64,000 bases of DNA. It comes from Paralvinella palmiformis (Eukaryota > Annelida > Polychaeta > Terebellida > Alvinellidae). Every line of letters starts with the position of its first letter. Position 1 is the first letter of the stretch. Under the pieces are notes generated by a model. It was not told where the DNA came from and ran no database searches. It saw only the letters and a program-made list of their open reading frames with translations. The stretch covers positions 727,501 through 791,500 of the forward strand of contig JAODUP010000107.1 of the NCBI GenBank assembly GCA_025642065.1, given 5' to 3'. The position numbers and the translations under genes are program-made. Below, piece after piece: positions 27,301 to 36,911 of this stretch.

Positions 27301-30300
27301 CTAGAAATCTGAAGATGGCGGTATTGAGCCACTGGAACTCTATTAAAAAAAACACGGTACCGCCCCAAAACCACAACACCAGTAGAGAGATGTAATAGAA
27401 CTGACACTCGCCCATTGAGGTCCCCCCCCCCAAGATGAACCAGTGTCCTTCCCTCCACGTAGTCCACCCTATCCTACCGGAGGTCCTTCCCATCCGGCTT
27501 ACTGTGCCAGGGGGCATGGGAGTAAAGTTACTAACCGACAAACAGCAGCAACACTTCGTCCTAGAGATTGGTCTAATGGTGTAAATTGTGAAAGAAAAAA
27601 AGACATCATTGACTTTGTCACTGGCTAACAATAACATTAATCTCTTACATTTTTATCTAAAGTTATAGAAAAAGGCAGTTGCTTTCCATCTAAACAAATA
27701 TTTAATCAATAATAACCTTAATGAATCACTACAGTCTGCCTATAAAAGTGGTCACAGCACTGAAACAGCCTTGGTTCGAGTGAAAAATGATATTATGATG
27801 TCAATTGATCAAGGTAAGCCAATAATACCTGGTCTTCTGGACCTGTCTGCTGCATTTGACCATAATGTACTTTTCTCTAGGTTAAAAGACATGTTTGGTC
27901 TGTCAGGTAGAGTACTTGAATGGTTTAGATCCTATCTGGAACAACGCTCCCAGAGAGTGTCTGTTCATGGTATTTTATCTGACATTCAGTTTTTGTTATC
28001 TGGTGTACCACAGGGTTCAGTTCTTGGTCCTCTGGTTTTCACAATGTATACCCGTCCTCTTGGGATCATTGCGCAGCGATATGGGGTTAAATATCACTTG
28101 TATGCTGATGACACACAGCTGTATATATCACTGGATCCTGACAATGAGTTAAATTTCTCCTCTTCCTTGAAGAATTTAGAACATTGTATTGCCGATATTC
28201 GGCTATGGATGACTCAAAATCTTCTAAAACTAAATGATAATAAAACTAATATTTTATATTTGGCATCACCACATTGTGTTAAATCCCTAAAGACACCAGC
28301 ATTACAAATGGGTGCATCTTCGATTACCCCTAATGGGTCAGTAAAAAATCTAGGGGTTATTTTTGACCAATGTATTAACATGCATGAACATGTCACATCA
28401 GTATGCCGAGCTGCCTACTACCATCTTAAGAACATCCACTGTTTAAAAACATTCTTGACACAAGAATCACTTGTAACTGTAGTTCATGCCTTTGTTACAT
28501 CTCGTATAGACTATTGTAACTCCCTGTTATATGGCATATCTGATTATAACATTAATCGCCTTCAGCGAATTCAGAATAGTGCAGCTCGCATTGTAACAAA
28601 TACTAGAAAATATGATCATATCACCCCAATTCTTCAAAAACTACATTGGCTACCTGTTAGACAGCATATCCATTTTAAGATTCTGTTAATAACTTATAAA
28701 TCTATTAATGATATGGTGCCAGAATACCTGTGTGAACTGGTTTCCATTAGAAAGTTATCCCGAAAACTCAGGTCATCCAGTCAGATACTATTCCAGGTGC
28801 CAGTGTCTCAGCTCAAGTCATATGGTGATTGTGCATTTAATGTTGCAGCCCCCACTTTGTGGAATAAGTTGCCGGCAAATATTAGAAATGCGTCGACTCT
28901 TGGAAATTTTAAGTCTCTTCTAAAAACACACCTATTTAAGGTCGCTTTCACAGATAAATAATTATTATCTTTTAAATCATTACAGGGTTTTTACAGACAT
29001 TATTTGGGGTATTATTATATTACATATTATTTGTACAGCGCCTTTGAATGGCTCCTGCTAGTAAGGGCGCTTTATTAAATATACATTATTATTATTAACA
29101 AATGACCAACTAATAAAATTTCTATTTTATCTGTTTAGTCCCTAAATAACACCGGACGTTGACATCACAGGTTATACAGCTGGTTAAATAGGATTATACC
29201 ACCTAACCACCAGGACTTGGTGTGGGACGCCATAACCGGCTGTGACCAACTAAATCGCTGTTCCCGTGCTTGTTGTCATGGAAACAAAAATCGCCAAACC
29301 ATCGGAGGCACTGACTGCATACAACAACAGCCCTGGCACTTGGTCATGTGAACCATCCAGCAGATGGCCATCTGTGTGATACTGACTGTGGTTGGAGGGG
29401 GGGGGACTGAAAGGCCAAGCCACAAGCCACTAAGAGATGGGGAAGCAGCATCACTCCCTCACACGTAGGCATGGAACAGATGGGGCAGAAGGTCGTGGTT
29501 ATCATGGAAAATGCATCAAACAAGCTCTAGCATTAGTAACAAGAATCTGATATAAAAACTTTTATATTGGACTATTCATCAACCAGTGTTTGATCCAGGA
29601 CACACCTATACACCAATTATCAGTCAGATGATGGCACCTCATCCTGTCTGGCTTATGCAACATGAACAGAAACAATGATATATCAGTGGGGGGGGGGGGT
29701 ACACATCTCAACTCCCGAGGAAGAATACAATGCATGCTGCCATTATAGATGCAAAGCGTTACTCAAACAAATAGCCATCATGTCCTGTCAGCACTGAATC
29801 CCCGAAGCCTAGAACCCACAACCTTCGGCTACAAGTCCTACGCTCTAATTGTGCTATCACAGCTCTTTAATTTATTATGTTTTTCAAATTTATTTGTTTA
29901 AATTAGTTTACTGGTAATATTATTTTTATCCTTATGTAATCCAAAATATACGTATGTGTAATTGTCCAAAATGTAAATTTACTTTAGTTTTCAGCGAAAA
30001 GTGTCTGACAGCAACTCGTGTTTGTCAGTGCCCTATGAATACAAAACAATCATCACCACTGACATCATCCTCATCGTCATTAACATGAGGTGTCCCCAAA
30101 GAATAACACAGTTTCATGCTGGTGCCAAGGGATGAAGAATAGATATTCATACCAAACCACAGTTAACCCATTCATCACTGTATACCTCATCCACTTTCCT
30201 CACACCAATTTCTTGTCTAATTAAATTAGATAACAACACGGACAGACAGACGACTAGCATTTATCACTCATTCTTGGAGTCTGCTGCCCTGTCTGGGTGT

Positions 30301-32199
30301 GGCTCAGGCACAGACAGGATACTGGCATGCTATTACTTATTAAGAGAAAACCAGTAGCAGATTACACAGACAGAATTAACTTTGCTCCAAGGAGAAAACT
30401 GATGTCAATAGATTTTGTAATACATCCTAACGCAGTAGTAAAGCCTAAACATCTTCCATGCAGACATACTGAAAGATTAAAATATGTTTTTGTAAAAAAA
30501 ACTATTTTGCACCAGATTCTTATAATTTCGAGAAAATTGTGTTTCCAAATATTTTGCTGCACTACAGTCTCCTAATAATTTGTTCGTGGTCTCAAGTAAT
30601 GTAATCATAACTGCCAGTTCCAGATGCAATGTAATCACAATTGTAATCAATTACATTATAAATGTAAGTTACATTTACTGATTACAGTTACATTATGTAA
30701 CTGTAATTTCTTTCGCTAATACACACTAGATCATATTTATTCATATTTGCGTGATATAAATTGTATTCATGATTGTAATCATGATTACTTTACAATGTAA
30801 TCATAATCAATTACATTCAGTATTACTCTAATTCTAATTAATATATCCTCAAGTAATCGTATTTGATTATCTTGGTCATGTAATCACTCCATCCCTGGAT
30901 GTAACCTGTGCACAGACCACTGCATAAATCAATCTGTCAGATGTATTTCGTAGGCATAACTACATAGTATGCTGTTCAATCTGTATACACATGGATCATG
31001 TATGTCACATTTAGTGTGTTGCTCAATATGTCTTCATATTACATAACGTGCTTAGTATATAGTTCAATCTGCATACATATAGTAGGCCTATAGCATATTT
31101 AGTATCACGTTCAATTGATATATGTAGTGTATCATGTTTAGTATGCTGATTTGAGAATGTTGTTACAAAGTAAACTTTTCAATGAAGCAATGCAATGATA
31201 TTATAATATATTATATAGGCAGAATATCCATGGTGGAGTATTGTGTGCCGATGGTAGTTGGTCATTGTATAATATATTATAAATGTCATGCCAGCATAGT
31301 AATAGTTACCTAGTCCATGGACAGGCATTGGGACAAATTTTATTACTTTGATCATCAAACAAGTTTGATGACAATCAGTCATACAATAACTACACACTAT
31401 CTCCTATGCCGGCTATGGCAATAAAAGAGAGCGGTATTGTGATAATTGATGCTAATATTTAAATATGTTGTATAACACTGACTAAGTACTAACAGTACTA
31501 AAATACTTGAAACAAATTCACACACAGACAAAGCATTAGATCAGCAGATACTTATTTAGTTATTATTTTTATACTATACTCAAATACTGGGATACTGATG
31601 GGAGTACAACTGACAATGACAGTGTGACAGGCCACAGGGAAAGAAAACTCTGAAAAGCGAAAGAAGTCAACTAGCCACAATCACGCCGACAACTCCGAAC
31701 AACTAAACAAAACGAAGATATATCATTATGAATATCTAATGCTAATATCAATTATCTAGGAATAAAAAAATTATTTATATTTAAAACAGTAATACAATCA
31801 CACACACACACACCGCCCCGTCCGGGATATATAATATACCGAATAATATATGCCATAATATGGTCAACGTATCATCGTATGCAAGGGACGGAGACATGTT
31901 ACGAAAGCAGACGAACAAATATTCGTGGAGACAACCGAATGGCAATGGCTATGATGAAATATAAACCGGCAACAACGACATCATCATCATCATGACCGAA
32001 CTGTACTCGTCAAACGATGCTATTCTAGTAATTTTAATTTAGGTCTAGATCAAGCCAAGCCCAGGCCAAGGACTAAAGGAGGAAAAAATCAATCCTTACC
32101 TCCCCAAATTCCGATCTTCAGCTGGGATCTATCCAAATTCTCGATGAAATCACCGAGATAGCGGTTCATTAAATCCACAACAACCGACTCGAACACCAT
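12787..32199 (-). CDS. VPS13: VPS13 lipid-transfer protein, N-terminal coding exons (partial gene)
   Basis: Four minus-strand exons (32100-32199, 24149-24192, 18584-18626, 12787-12882) splice in phase. They encode about 94 residues of the N-terminal chorein domain of a VPS13 protein. The start reads [20 protein letters not shown], followed by [10 protein letters not shown], then a DELDLPLKV segment, then [13 protein letters not shown] and ATLEGLHIV. From memory of the family, this order matches VPS13A/C and insect Vps13. VPS13 proteins are rod-like bridges that move glycerolipids between membranes at contact sites, and the chorein end usually docks on the ER. Introns are 7907, 5522 and 5701 nt with GT-AG ends. 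The gene continues leftwards; exon 5 was not recognised, so it is far downstream, probably outside the window. Family assignment is firm; A/C versus D subtype rests on a short stretch. Confidence 0.95.
13085..13335. repeat. CA-rich microsatellite pair
   Basis: CA arrays at about 13104-13130 and a (CACACATATA)n array at about 13272-13334. A 168-codon open frame across them is low-complexity and is not called as a gene. Confidence 0.85.
13840..14020 (-). mobile_element. SINE family A, subfamily II
   Basis: Minus-strand copy with head GCGTCTCCATGGCCTAATTG, box B CTGGGTTCAAACC and the standard body. It lies 16 bp from a type I copy in the same orientation (14037-14230). Confidence 0.88.
14037..14230 (-). 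mobile_element. SINE family A, subfamily I
   Basis: Near-consensus minus-strand copy with an (ATC)n-type tail at its left end and GGCGCCTCCGTCGTCTAGTT at its right. Flanks share an imperfect duplication, CACAGGATGAT on the left and CACAGGAGGAT on the right. Confidence 0.92.
14786..14863. repeat. Second copy of the 2305-2390 dispersed repeat
   Basis: Shares GTATTAACA-type, ATTACTATCATTGGC and CATCACAACCAACATC blocks with 2305-2390. Confidence 0.6.
15208..15252. repeat. (TA)n microsatellite
   Basis: An uninterrupted TA array of roughly 45 bp. Confidence 0.95.
15490..15681 (-). mobile_element. SINE family B (tRNA-derived)
   Basis: On the minus strand the head is GAGCTCCGGTGGCCTAGCGG then GGTTAATC, box B is GCAGGTTCGAACTCC, and the body reads AATTTCTCGGCTCACTACAT and TGGCTGACCACGTTAAATGG. 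A second copy is at 39271-39470 and a fragment at 22680-22740. Confidence 0.88.
16000..17900. other. No gene recognised (VPS13 intron 3)
   Basis: Contains a direct repeat of GATATTGAAGAATCG near 16220-16258, CT microsatellites near 16940 and 17078, and short ORFs without motifs. Confidence 0.4.
17936..18126 (+). pseudogene. Possible degenerate coding fragment
   Basis: Apart from one in-frame TAA near 17983, the plus strand stays open for about 60 codons with amphipathic, Glu/Lys/Ile-rich content (for example [13 protein letters not shown] then [14 protein letters not shown]). It may be a transposon remnant; no family was recognised. Confidence 0.25.
18584..18626 (-). CDS. VPS13: VPS13 coding exon 3 (43 nt)
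   Basis: A 43-nt exon flanked by TTTTCAG and GTAGGA encodes [14 protein letters not shown] plus the first base of a Gly codon. It joins in phase to exons 2 and 4 and matches the conserved ELD-P-KV segment of VPS13. Confidence 0.93.
19316..19430. repeat. Dispersed repeat shared with 24402-24500
   Basis: Shares about 100 nearly identical bases with 24402-24500, from CTCCCTAACTTGGTTTGGCA to TGTTATGTGTATGCGGTGGG. The identity stops exactly at GGTGGG, where this copy continues differently. Confidence 0.8.
19895..20038 (-). mobile_element. tRNA-derived SINE-like element
   Basis: On the minus strand, AGAGCATCCTGGTGGTACAG then CGGTTAGATC forms a box A, and GTAGGTTCGAATCCTAC is a strong box B. A non-tRNA body follows (ATTTATTTCTCTGGACTGAT). 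There is no matching acceptor stem. Confidence 0.7.
20101..20151. repeat. (TA)n microsatellite
   Basis: Two TA arrays joined by one dropped base. Confidence 0.95.
21298..21362. repeat. GTAT/(GT)n microsatellite
   Basis: ATGT units followed by a (GT)n array with GC interruptions. Overlapping ORFs on both strands are low-complexity artefacts. Confidence 0.95.
21821..21997 (-). mobile_element. SINE family A, subfamily I
   Basis: Minus-strand copy with an (ATC)n tail and an internal deletion (GGCCGAGCGACC missing). Flanking near-duplication CAAATTAAAATG (21809-21820) and CAAATAAAATG (21999-22009) marks the insertion site. Confidence 0.92.
22251..22546. mobile_element. MITE with about 53-bp terminal inverted repeats
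   Basis: The left end (GGACAGTTGCTCACC, then AAGCAAATGAAAAAGTGGAC) is the reverse complement of the right end (GTCCACTTTTTTATTTGCTT, then GGTGAGCAACTGTCC) with a few mismatches. The 296-bp element has an AT-rich, non-coding centre, as expected for a non-autonomous DNA transposon. The superfamily is not assigned; no clear long target duplication is visible. Confidence 0.9.
22680..22740 (-). mobile_element. SINE family B, fragment
   Basis: Matches the family B body (AACGTGGTCAGCCACCCACA and TTGTGAGCC) without a recognisable tRNA head. Confidence 0.7.
23021..23202 (-). mobile_element. SINE family A, diverged
   Basis: Minus-strand copy with box B-like CTGAGTTCGAATCTGAG and the standard body. 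Its right-hand head is more diverged (GACACCTCCATGGTCTAAAC). Confidence 0.85.
23290..23430 (-). mobile_element. tRNA-derived SINE-like element (low certainty)
   Basis: On the minus strand a box A-like GGCTCTTGGATAGAGCG is followed by a box B-like GTTCAGATCTGAC and a body containing CACAGGTG-type sequence. Probably an old copy. Confidence 0.35.
23612..23682 (-). repeat. LINE 3'-end fragment
   Basis: On the minus strand, TGTACAGTGCCACCGAGTGG then CTCCTGTTAGTAAGGGCACT matches the 3' tail of the LINE at 29035-29095. It is a short 5'-truncated copy. Confidence 0.7.
24149..24192 (-). CDS. VPS13: VPS13 coding exon 2 (44 nt)
   Basis: A 44-nt exon between TTTCCAG and GTAAGT encodes [14 protein letters not shown] after a split Gly codon. 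It matches the family segment after the GIWGG motif. The donor is an excellent GTAAGTAT. It is too short to appear as an ORF. Confidence 0.93.
24402..24500. repeat. Dispersed repeat fused to a SINE A copy
   Basis: Near-identical to 19330-19430 and abuts a family A SINE body at GGTGGGCCGAG (24495-24505), giving a chimeric element. It lies about 210 bp upstream (in transcription sense) of VPS13 exon 2. Confidence 0.8.
24498..24632 (-). mobile_element. SINE family A, head and part of body
   Basis: Carries the head (GGCGCCTCCGTGGCGTAGCG, box B ACGTTCGAATCTTGG) and about half of the body. Its 3' half is replaced by the repeat at 24402-24500. Confidence 0.88.
24960..26095. other. No gene recognised (VPS13 intron 1)
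   Basis: Several 60-80 codon open frames on both strands, none with a recognisable domain or convincing splice sites. Confidence 0.35.
26131..26254 (+). mobile_element. SINE family A, internally deleted
   Basis: Begins with head-like GGGCACCTCCCTGATCTGAA, then jumps into the body (GGTGTTTCATCTTTGACTTC). The B box is deleted, and the tail ends AAACACCAATCATCA. Confidence 0.85.
27073..27233 (-). mobile_element. SINE family A, old degraded copy
   Basis: Recognisable by GGGTTTGAACCCA (antisense box B region), GATGAAACACCCTTCAG and TTATGGCCAGCTTTGTGCAC, with many substitutions. Confidence 0.65.
27645..29096 (+). mobile_element. 5'-truncated LINE (CR1/L2-like non-LTR retrotransposon)
   Basis: Contains a nearly intact reverse-transcriptase frame and a characteristic 3' tail, GCGCTTTATTAAATATACAT followed by (TTA)n. 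The endonuclease half is missing. A one-base frame break near 27670 separates SKVIEK from the downstream frame. It sits in VPS13 intron 1 in the opposite orientation, and short copies of its tail occur elsewhere in the window. Confidence 0.92.
27722..28961 (+). CDS. LINE reverse transcriptase (C-terminal part of ORF2)
   Basis: The open frame runs from [19 protein letters not shown] through the reverse-transcriptase palm: DLSAAFD (motif A), [14 protein letters not shown] (motif B) and [11 protein letters not shown] (motif C, catalytic DD). A thumb/connection region with [13 protein letters not shown] and LHWLPV follows, then a C-terminus with LWNKLP and [10 protein letters not shown]. These motifs are typical of CR1/L2-clade elements. 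All catalytic Asp residues are present. No initiator Met is implied because the element is 5'-truncated, so this is a retrotransposon relic, not a host gene. Confidence 0.93.
29701..29865 (-). mobile_element. SINE family C, partial
   Basis: Matches the central part of the 60911 and 62041 copies: TGCTGCCATTATAGATGCAA, AGCGTTACTCAAACA and the antisense tRNA-like CGGCTACAAGTCCTACGCTC. The LINE-like tail is absent. Confidence 0.8.
30600..30898. repeat. GTAATC-rich palindromic repeat, possible MITE
   Basis: Dense inverted copies of TGTAATCA and TGATTACA across about 300 bp. The right edge reads (reverse complement) CAGGGATGGAGTGATTACAT, reminiscent of hAT-type termini. The left edge matches this only weakly, and no 8-bp target duplication is clear. 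Confidence 0.45.
30965..31150. repeat. Degenerate tandem repeat, 39-47 bp period
   Basis: TAGTATGCTGTTCAAT-like motifs start at 30965, 31012, 31053, 31100 and 31139, each followed by a CTGTATACACAT-like stretch. Confidence 0.6.
31150..32090. other. No gene recognised (VPS13 intron 1, donor-proximal)
   Basis: AT-rich sequence with a short CA run near 31800 and an ATC run near 31980. No conserved exon was recognised. Confidence 0.4.
32100..32199 (-). CDS. VPS13: VPS13 coding exon 1
   Basis: The start codon is at 32197-32199 on the minus strand. The exon holds 33 codons plus one base (phase 1), ending ...KIGIWG+G at a good donor (GTAAGG). The ATG gives the canonical MVFESVV amino terminus of the family, so the start is well supported. 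Confidence 0.95.
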
Positions 32200-32420
32200 T
32201 TTGAGCGGTTTATATCATTCCACAATCATGCACAGAACGTAAATGTGTCAGTCTTCCAGGACAGCCGACTTCCCGAAACCTACACCGCGGCCATTTCTGT
32301 CCACATGACTCTGTTATTGCTCCATCCGGATTGGTCGCAATTGGATCACATGACTAGTCGCGTCACTGCAATGGTGACGATGTAAATAGTACCACGTGCT
32401 TCTGTCAGTTTTGTTTACAA
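32200..32420 (-). promoter_or_regulatory. Presumed VPS13 5' UTR and promoter region
   Basis: The roughly 200 bp upstream of the VPS13 start codon is richer in CG dinucleotides than its surroundings and lacks the TA/CA repeats seen elsewhere. No TATA box or initiator could be placed with confidence. The call rests on position. Confidence 0.4.
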
Positions 32421-33408
32421 GTGCTATATGCGTTGAAGGTTGAGTTTTATATTACATTTTGTGACTATACTGTATTTCGCAAGTATGGATAGCAAAATAA
32501 ATGTTTACCTCTCTTAATAATGCGCGAGCGTAATCGGCATAGCACTCAATGTATACGATTATCGTGGTCATATAATGTAATGTATTATAAAATGCTTACA
32601 TCTTTTTCTATACATTTATCTTACGTTATTGTCATCATATCAAATTTAATAAATCGTTCTTTATCATCCTATCATCCTATTTATATCAAATGAAAATAAA
32701 TAAATAATTATTTTTAAACGTTACAGACATTAATAATAACTTAATAATAATAATAATAATAATACCATATTAAAGGAAACTGTTATTTATACATGAATCA
32801 AACGGCATAATATACATATGTAACAGTTCCTATTTCAGGCACCAGAGTAGTACAGGTACACTGAGTATAATTCCCGTCTCTGGCAAAGAAATACAACGAG
32901 CTAAAACTGGTGAATAACACAAAATTAAATATTGATGGCTTCATCCAGCTGTTGACTAGGATTATCTCAAAATAGTTTATAACCTATGGTTGACAATAAA
33001 TCATAATCTTTTCTTTGTTTATTTTTATATTATTTGTATTCAGTGAAGGGTCTGAAATCTGAAATTGCCTTTCGGGGTGTTGTTGCTCAACGTTCTTTGC
33101 TGGTCTCAAAAAAAGCGTGCTGAAATTTTGTTGGTGGCTGTTCGAATCGAATCAGCTACCATATAATATTATTTAAAAAACAATCGAAATGACACACACA
33201 CACACACGGAGAGAGAGCTAGACAGACATAATTGTGCGGGCGGTCTTATCATAACGTTCACACTTCGGAAGTTTTGTTATAATATCAAAGATCGTATGAT
33301 GGGATGGCAAGCTGGCTGTTTGGCGTGTAATAAATATGCAGTGCTGCCGGCTTGCGGTAGACATGGTAGATTACCAGCAAATTTGACAGTATCATTCATA
33401 GCGCGAAA

Positions 33409-35302
33409 ATGAATAGATCTAAACAATTGAAGACAGACGATTATTGTGCAGCTCATCATTCCCACAACAGTCGAGGAAAATGTCCAGGACTATCATTTTT
33501 CAAATTTACAAGGGCAAAAAAGGGGTAGGTAACATGCAAAATATGATTGAGAAAGAATAGCCGAGCGAAATAATCGAAATACCTATATTAATTATTATCG
33601 CCTGCTCAGGCTGCTGGCTGCCAATCAATATATCACAAGTCCTTCGATGCTGAAGAAATGGCTATGATTGTGATTATCACGAGTTTGGTCAACTGAATCA
33701 ATAATCCATGTTGTTTGACACTGACGGTCACCTAGTTTTAGAGGTTAATCAAAATTAAATCACACGCTTTTTATTTACAGTTCGTCCAATATGGTCGTCA
33801 TCTACTAATCTAACCCTCAGAAAAAAGAAACTCAAAGCATGTACATCCAGACTACGAGTACAAATTACCAGGCTGAAATGAAATGTGCTCAAGGCCACTC
33901 AACTCAAAGTAACAGCTCCGGATGACATCTCTGTAGTTCAATTGGTGAACGAACTTGCTAAGCATATGTCTGGTCCAGCTCTTGATTTTGTGTCATCTCA
34001 ACTTCAACATTCCAGTCCACAAACATAACAGGGACTTGCCAAAGTCTTCCTGTTATCACCAGTGAAAACACCCCAAAGAAGTGTCACGAAACTCCAGATT
34101 TATCCAGGTTTTAATAAAGCTTTGTTGGACACTTTCGAACTTAAAGTTAATGTAATGGCAGACCAGTTGAAATTATGCTGTGCTGTTCTTGATGAACTGG
34201 CAATAAAAGAAAACGTGTCATATAACCCTGAGTATGATGAGGTGGAAGATTTTGGAGATGTTGGAAAATTTTAATATTTTGCCAGTCGTTGTGTTTATGT
34301 TGAGAGGTTTAGCGTGTAGGTGGAAGCAACCGATTGCTAGTTTGTAACCAGCAGTACTCCAAGTGCTGATTTGATGAAAAATCTCCTTTTGGAGCGTATT
34401 AAAATTGTAAGTGAACATGCCAACTTATTGTCAAAGCTATAATATGTGATCAAGGGTTAATGGTCACAAAGCTAGGAGCATCTGTTAGCAAGCCATATTT
34501 TATGCACAACAATAATTATGTCATTATCTTCTATGATCCACCACATCTATTTAAGAATATACACAACAATCTTAAAAAGTTAGGTTTCAAAGTTGGAGAG
34601 AGCAATATTGTTTTCAGTGTTAACTATCAGAATTGCTCCCAAATTAACACAAAACATGTGGATTTTCCAGGGTTTTCACGGAGGTTGAAAGGGTGGACAC
34701 AGTGACAACCCTGGTGTCACACAATTCCATACCGCCTTCTGACAGATCATGGTCATATTTTGCACACAAGTGATTTGTCTAACTGTCAGCAGGATGTCGA
34801 TACATTTCTATTTAATTCGAAACGATGTATTGCTCCAGTCCAACACAATGAGCCTCTACCACCCACCAGTTCCTTCTTCTTCCAAGATACCTGATGCCGA
34901 CAGATGTCTCATAGTTATTTTTAGTCCTCAAACTCTGTTTACAGTAGAGGAAGACAATATCATCATCTATATAGCGGGATGCATTTCTCACAAAATTACA
35001 GAAATGGTGTGTAGTAAATGTGCTGCAGGTTTAGTCGGTCTTTTAAATAAAGTAAACTCTTCCCATCTGTTTATTGTTGCTAAGCAGTATCAAGATCTTC
35101 CCACTGGTGGTCTTGTTGTACCCGGTTTAGATTTAATGGAAGTGTGTATATTGATAGAAGCAGAATTCTGTAATAATATTGAAAAGATCCTCCACATGAG
35201 TAAAGTTAGTTCTATATTAGTAACACTTATGCTGTCAAATATACAAGGAAAGTTAGAATGTGATTCTTGTAAAACATTAGTTTATTGTACACTTGTATAT
35301 TA
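33409..35302 (+). pseudogene. P-element-like (THAP9-type) transposase, decayed
   Basis: Plus-strand fragments align in order with P-element/THAP9 transposases. At 33409-33525 there is a THAP zinc-finger start (YCAAHHSHNSRGKCPGLSFF) in which the second zinc Cys is Ser. At 33782-33880 is RPIWSSSTNLTLRKKKLK. At 33950-34274, SGPALDFVSSQL leads to CCAVLDELAIKENVSYNP. At 34440-34705 the IFYDPPHLFKNIHNNLKK block appears. At 34890-35302 is a C-terminal part with LFTVEEDNIIIYIAGCISHK. Several stops and frame changes interrupt it, and the rest of the THAP domain is missing. An intron-like gap (33525-33780, ending TTTATTTACAG) may be ancestral. No terminal repeats were identified. Confidence 0.88.
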
Positions 35303-35319
35303 ATATCCGTCTACGCAAT

Positions 35320-36840
35320 GTTTGACGTGTGAATATTAGAAAATTAAATAGTTGCAAGGGTAAAAAGAACTGTATTTTTTTTAAATTAAAGCGTTGTTGA
35401 TTGATCAGTGTCATTAATTATTATTTCTTTTGTCTTTATGCACACTTGTAAAAACTAGTAATTATTACTTTTAAATTCAAAATACATATTCTGGGCTTAT
35501 CTAATTGTAATGTTGTCAATCCATAACAGTCCACAATTAATTATATTGAAGACTTAATGTTGGTATTTAGAATTGTAACGGACCGGAAACAGTTTAGAGA
35601 ATAAACCAGATGGTCAAGATTGTATCTGTGATTTATTAATAATATACCTGATGACAATCACACTAATATCAGTAAATAATATATAAAGTAGAACATATCA
35701 TTTATTGCATATTTAAGGATTACATTCACAGCTTTCTAGTTGTGGATCTTGTATATGATGTGTTATTTTCATTTCATATTACATTCATGTCATGTGATAA
35801 CATTTACATATAATAAAGTTCACTGATTTAACTCACTGCCTTATTTTATTTCCAGAATATATTTGCTCATTGGCCAATATATTTTTAGCATGGTGATTAT
35901 GTGAAAGAAACTTAACATGGTGTCTGAAATTCATGATCAGTAATAATAATGGTCATGTAGACACATATCTATCATAACGCACCTTGCATCGTAAAATAAA
36001 TCATGCAAAAACTAATTCTACACTAGTGACTAGGCCTACTTATTACACTTCAACTGCACCATCTGAGTGGCAAATCCAACTTTCTAATTCATTGCATAGT
36101 CCCAGCCCACTCATTATCTATACTATAGATGCCACTAGTATTCCTTTCCCCATTTATTTAACCTTTATCCTTGAATATATCCAGTTAGATTGTCTAATGC
36201 CTGTTTAAAGCCGACTTCTCTTGTGAAAGTCCATTCGAAAATTAAAACAAAATAGTCTACCATGTTTTCCGCAAGGCGGCGCTGCTAACAGTTTATTTCA
36301 CGCAATGCCGTTAGCTATCGCTCGCTGTCCCGTCTTATTATATATATAGTCTTTGATAATATCAACTTTGGTAACAGCGACGTCATGAATTGATTAAAAC
36401 GACCTAAATATCCAAGTTATGTGCGTACATACCGTTCTTAATATTTTGAAGCATTAACACCATCTGAGCCAATCATCTTAATATACCACAAATACAGATA
36501 AACAAAGTTCGGTTGACAAATCTTCAACAACAAAACAACTTTGAAACCATCAGGAATAATTTAACTGATATATACTTTGGTCGGTTTTATATAAGTTTAA
36601 TCCTCCAATATGGACAACTTATTATATATCCTTTCGACTACCACAGACAAAACAGTGAAATTCACTTTTGGCCGAACCCTGAGATACGCTGCCGTAGTAC
36701 CGCTATTGTAGCTTAAATGCCGGTAATATAATATAGCAATGTAAATTGTCGGGTGAATTTTAAATTATTTATAACTATGATTTTTACTCAAAAGACGCGA
36801 ATCAGACTTGCTAAGTCACTTAGTATAATAATATGTATGT
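35320..36840. other. No gene recognised
   Basis: AT-rich intergenic sequence after the transposase relic. The relic's 3' flank may lie here, but no inverted repeat could be matched by eye. Confidence 0.4.
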
Positions 36841-36845
36841 AATAT

Positions 36846-36910
36846 GTGACATTTATAAAGCGCCCTATACCCCTAGATAGCTGCTCTAAGGCGCTCTACA
36901 ATATTATGAA
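36846..36910 (-). repeat. LINE/SINE C-type 3' tail fragment
   Basis: TTTATAAAGCGCCCTATACC then AGCTGCTCTAAGGCGCTCTA matches the left end of the SINE C copy at 60911. An isolated tail. Confidence 0.7.
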
Positions 36911-36911
36911 A

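Noticed and set aside
27248..27637. 129-codon minus-strand open frame upstream of the LINE
   Set aside because: No recognisable domain; overlaps a poly-C run and other open frames on both strands. Could be an old repeat, but nothing diagnostic was seen.
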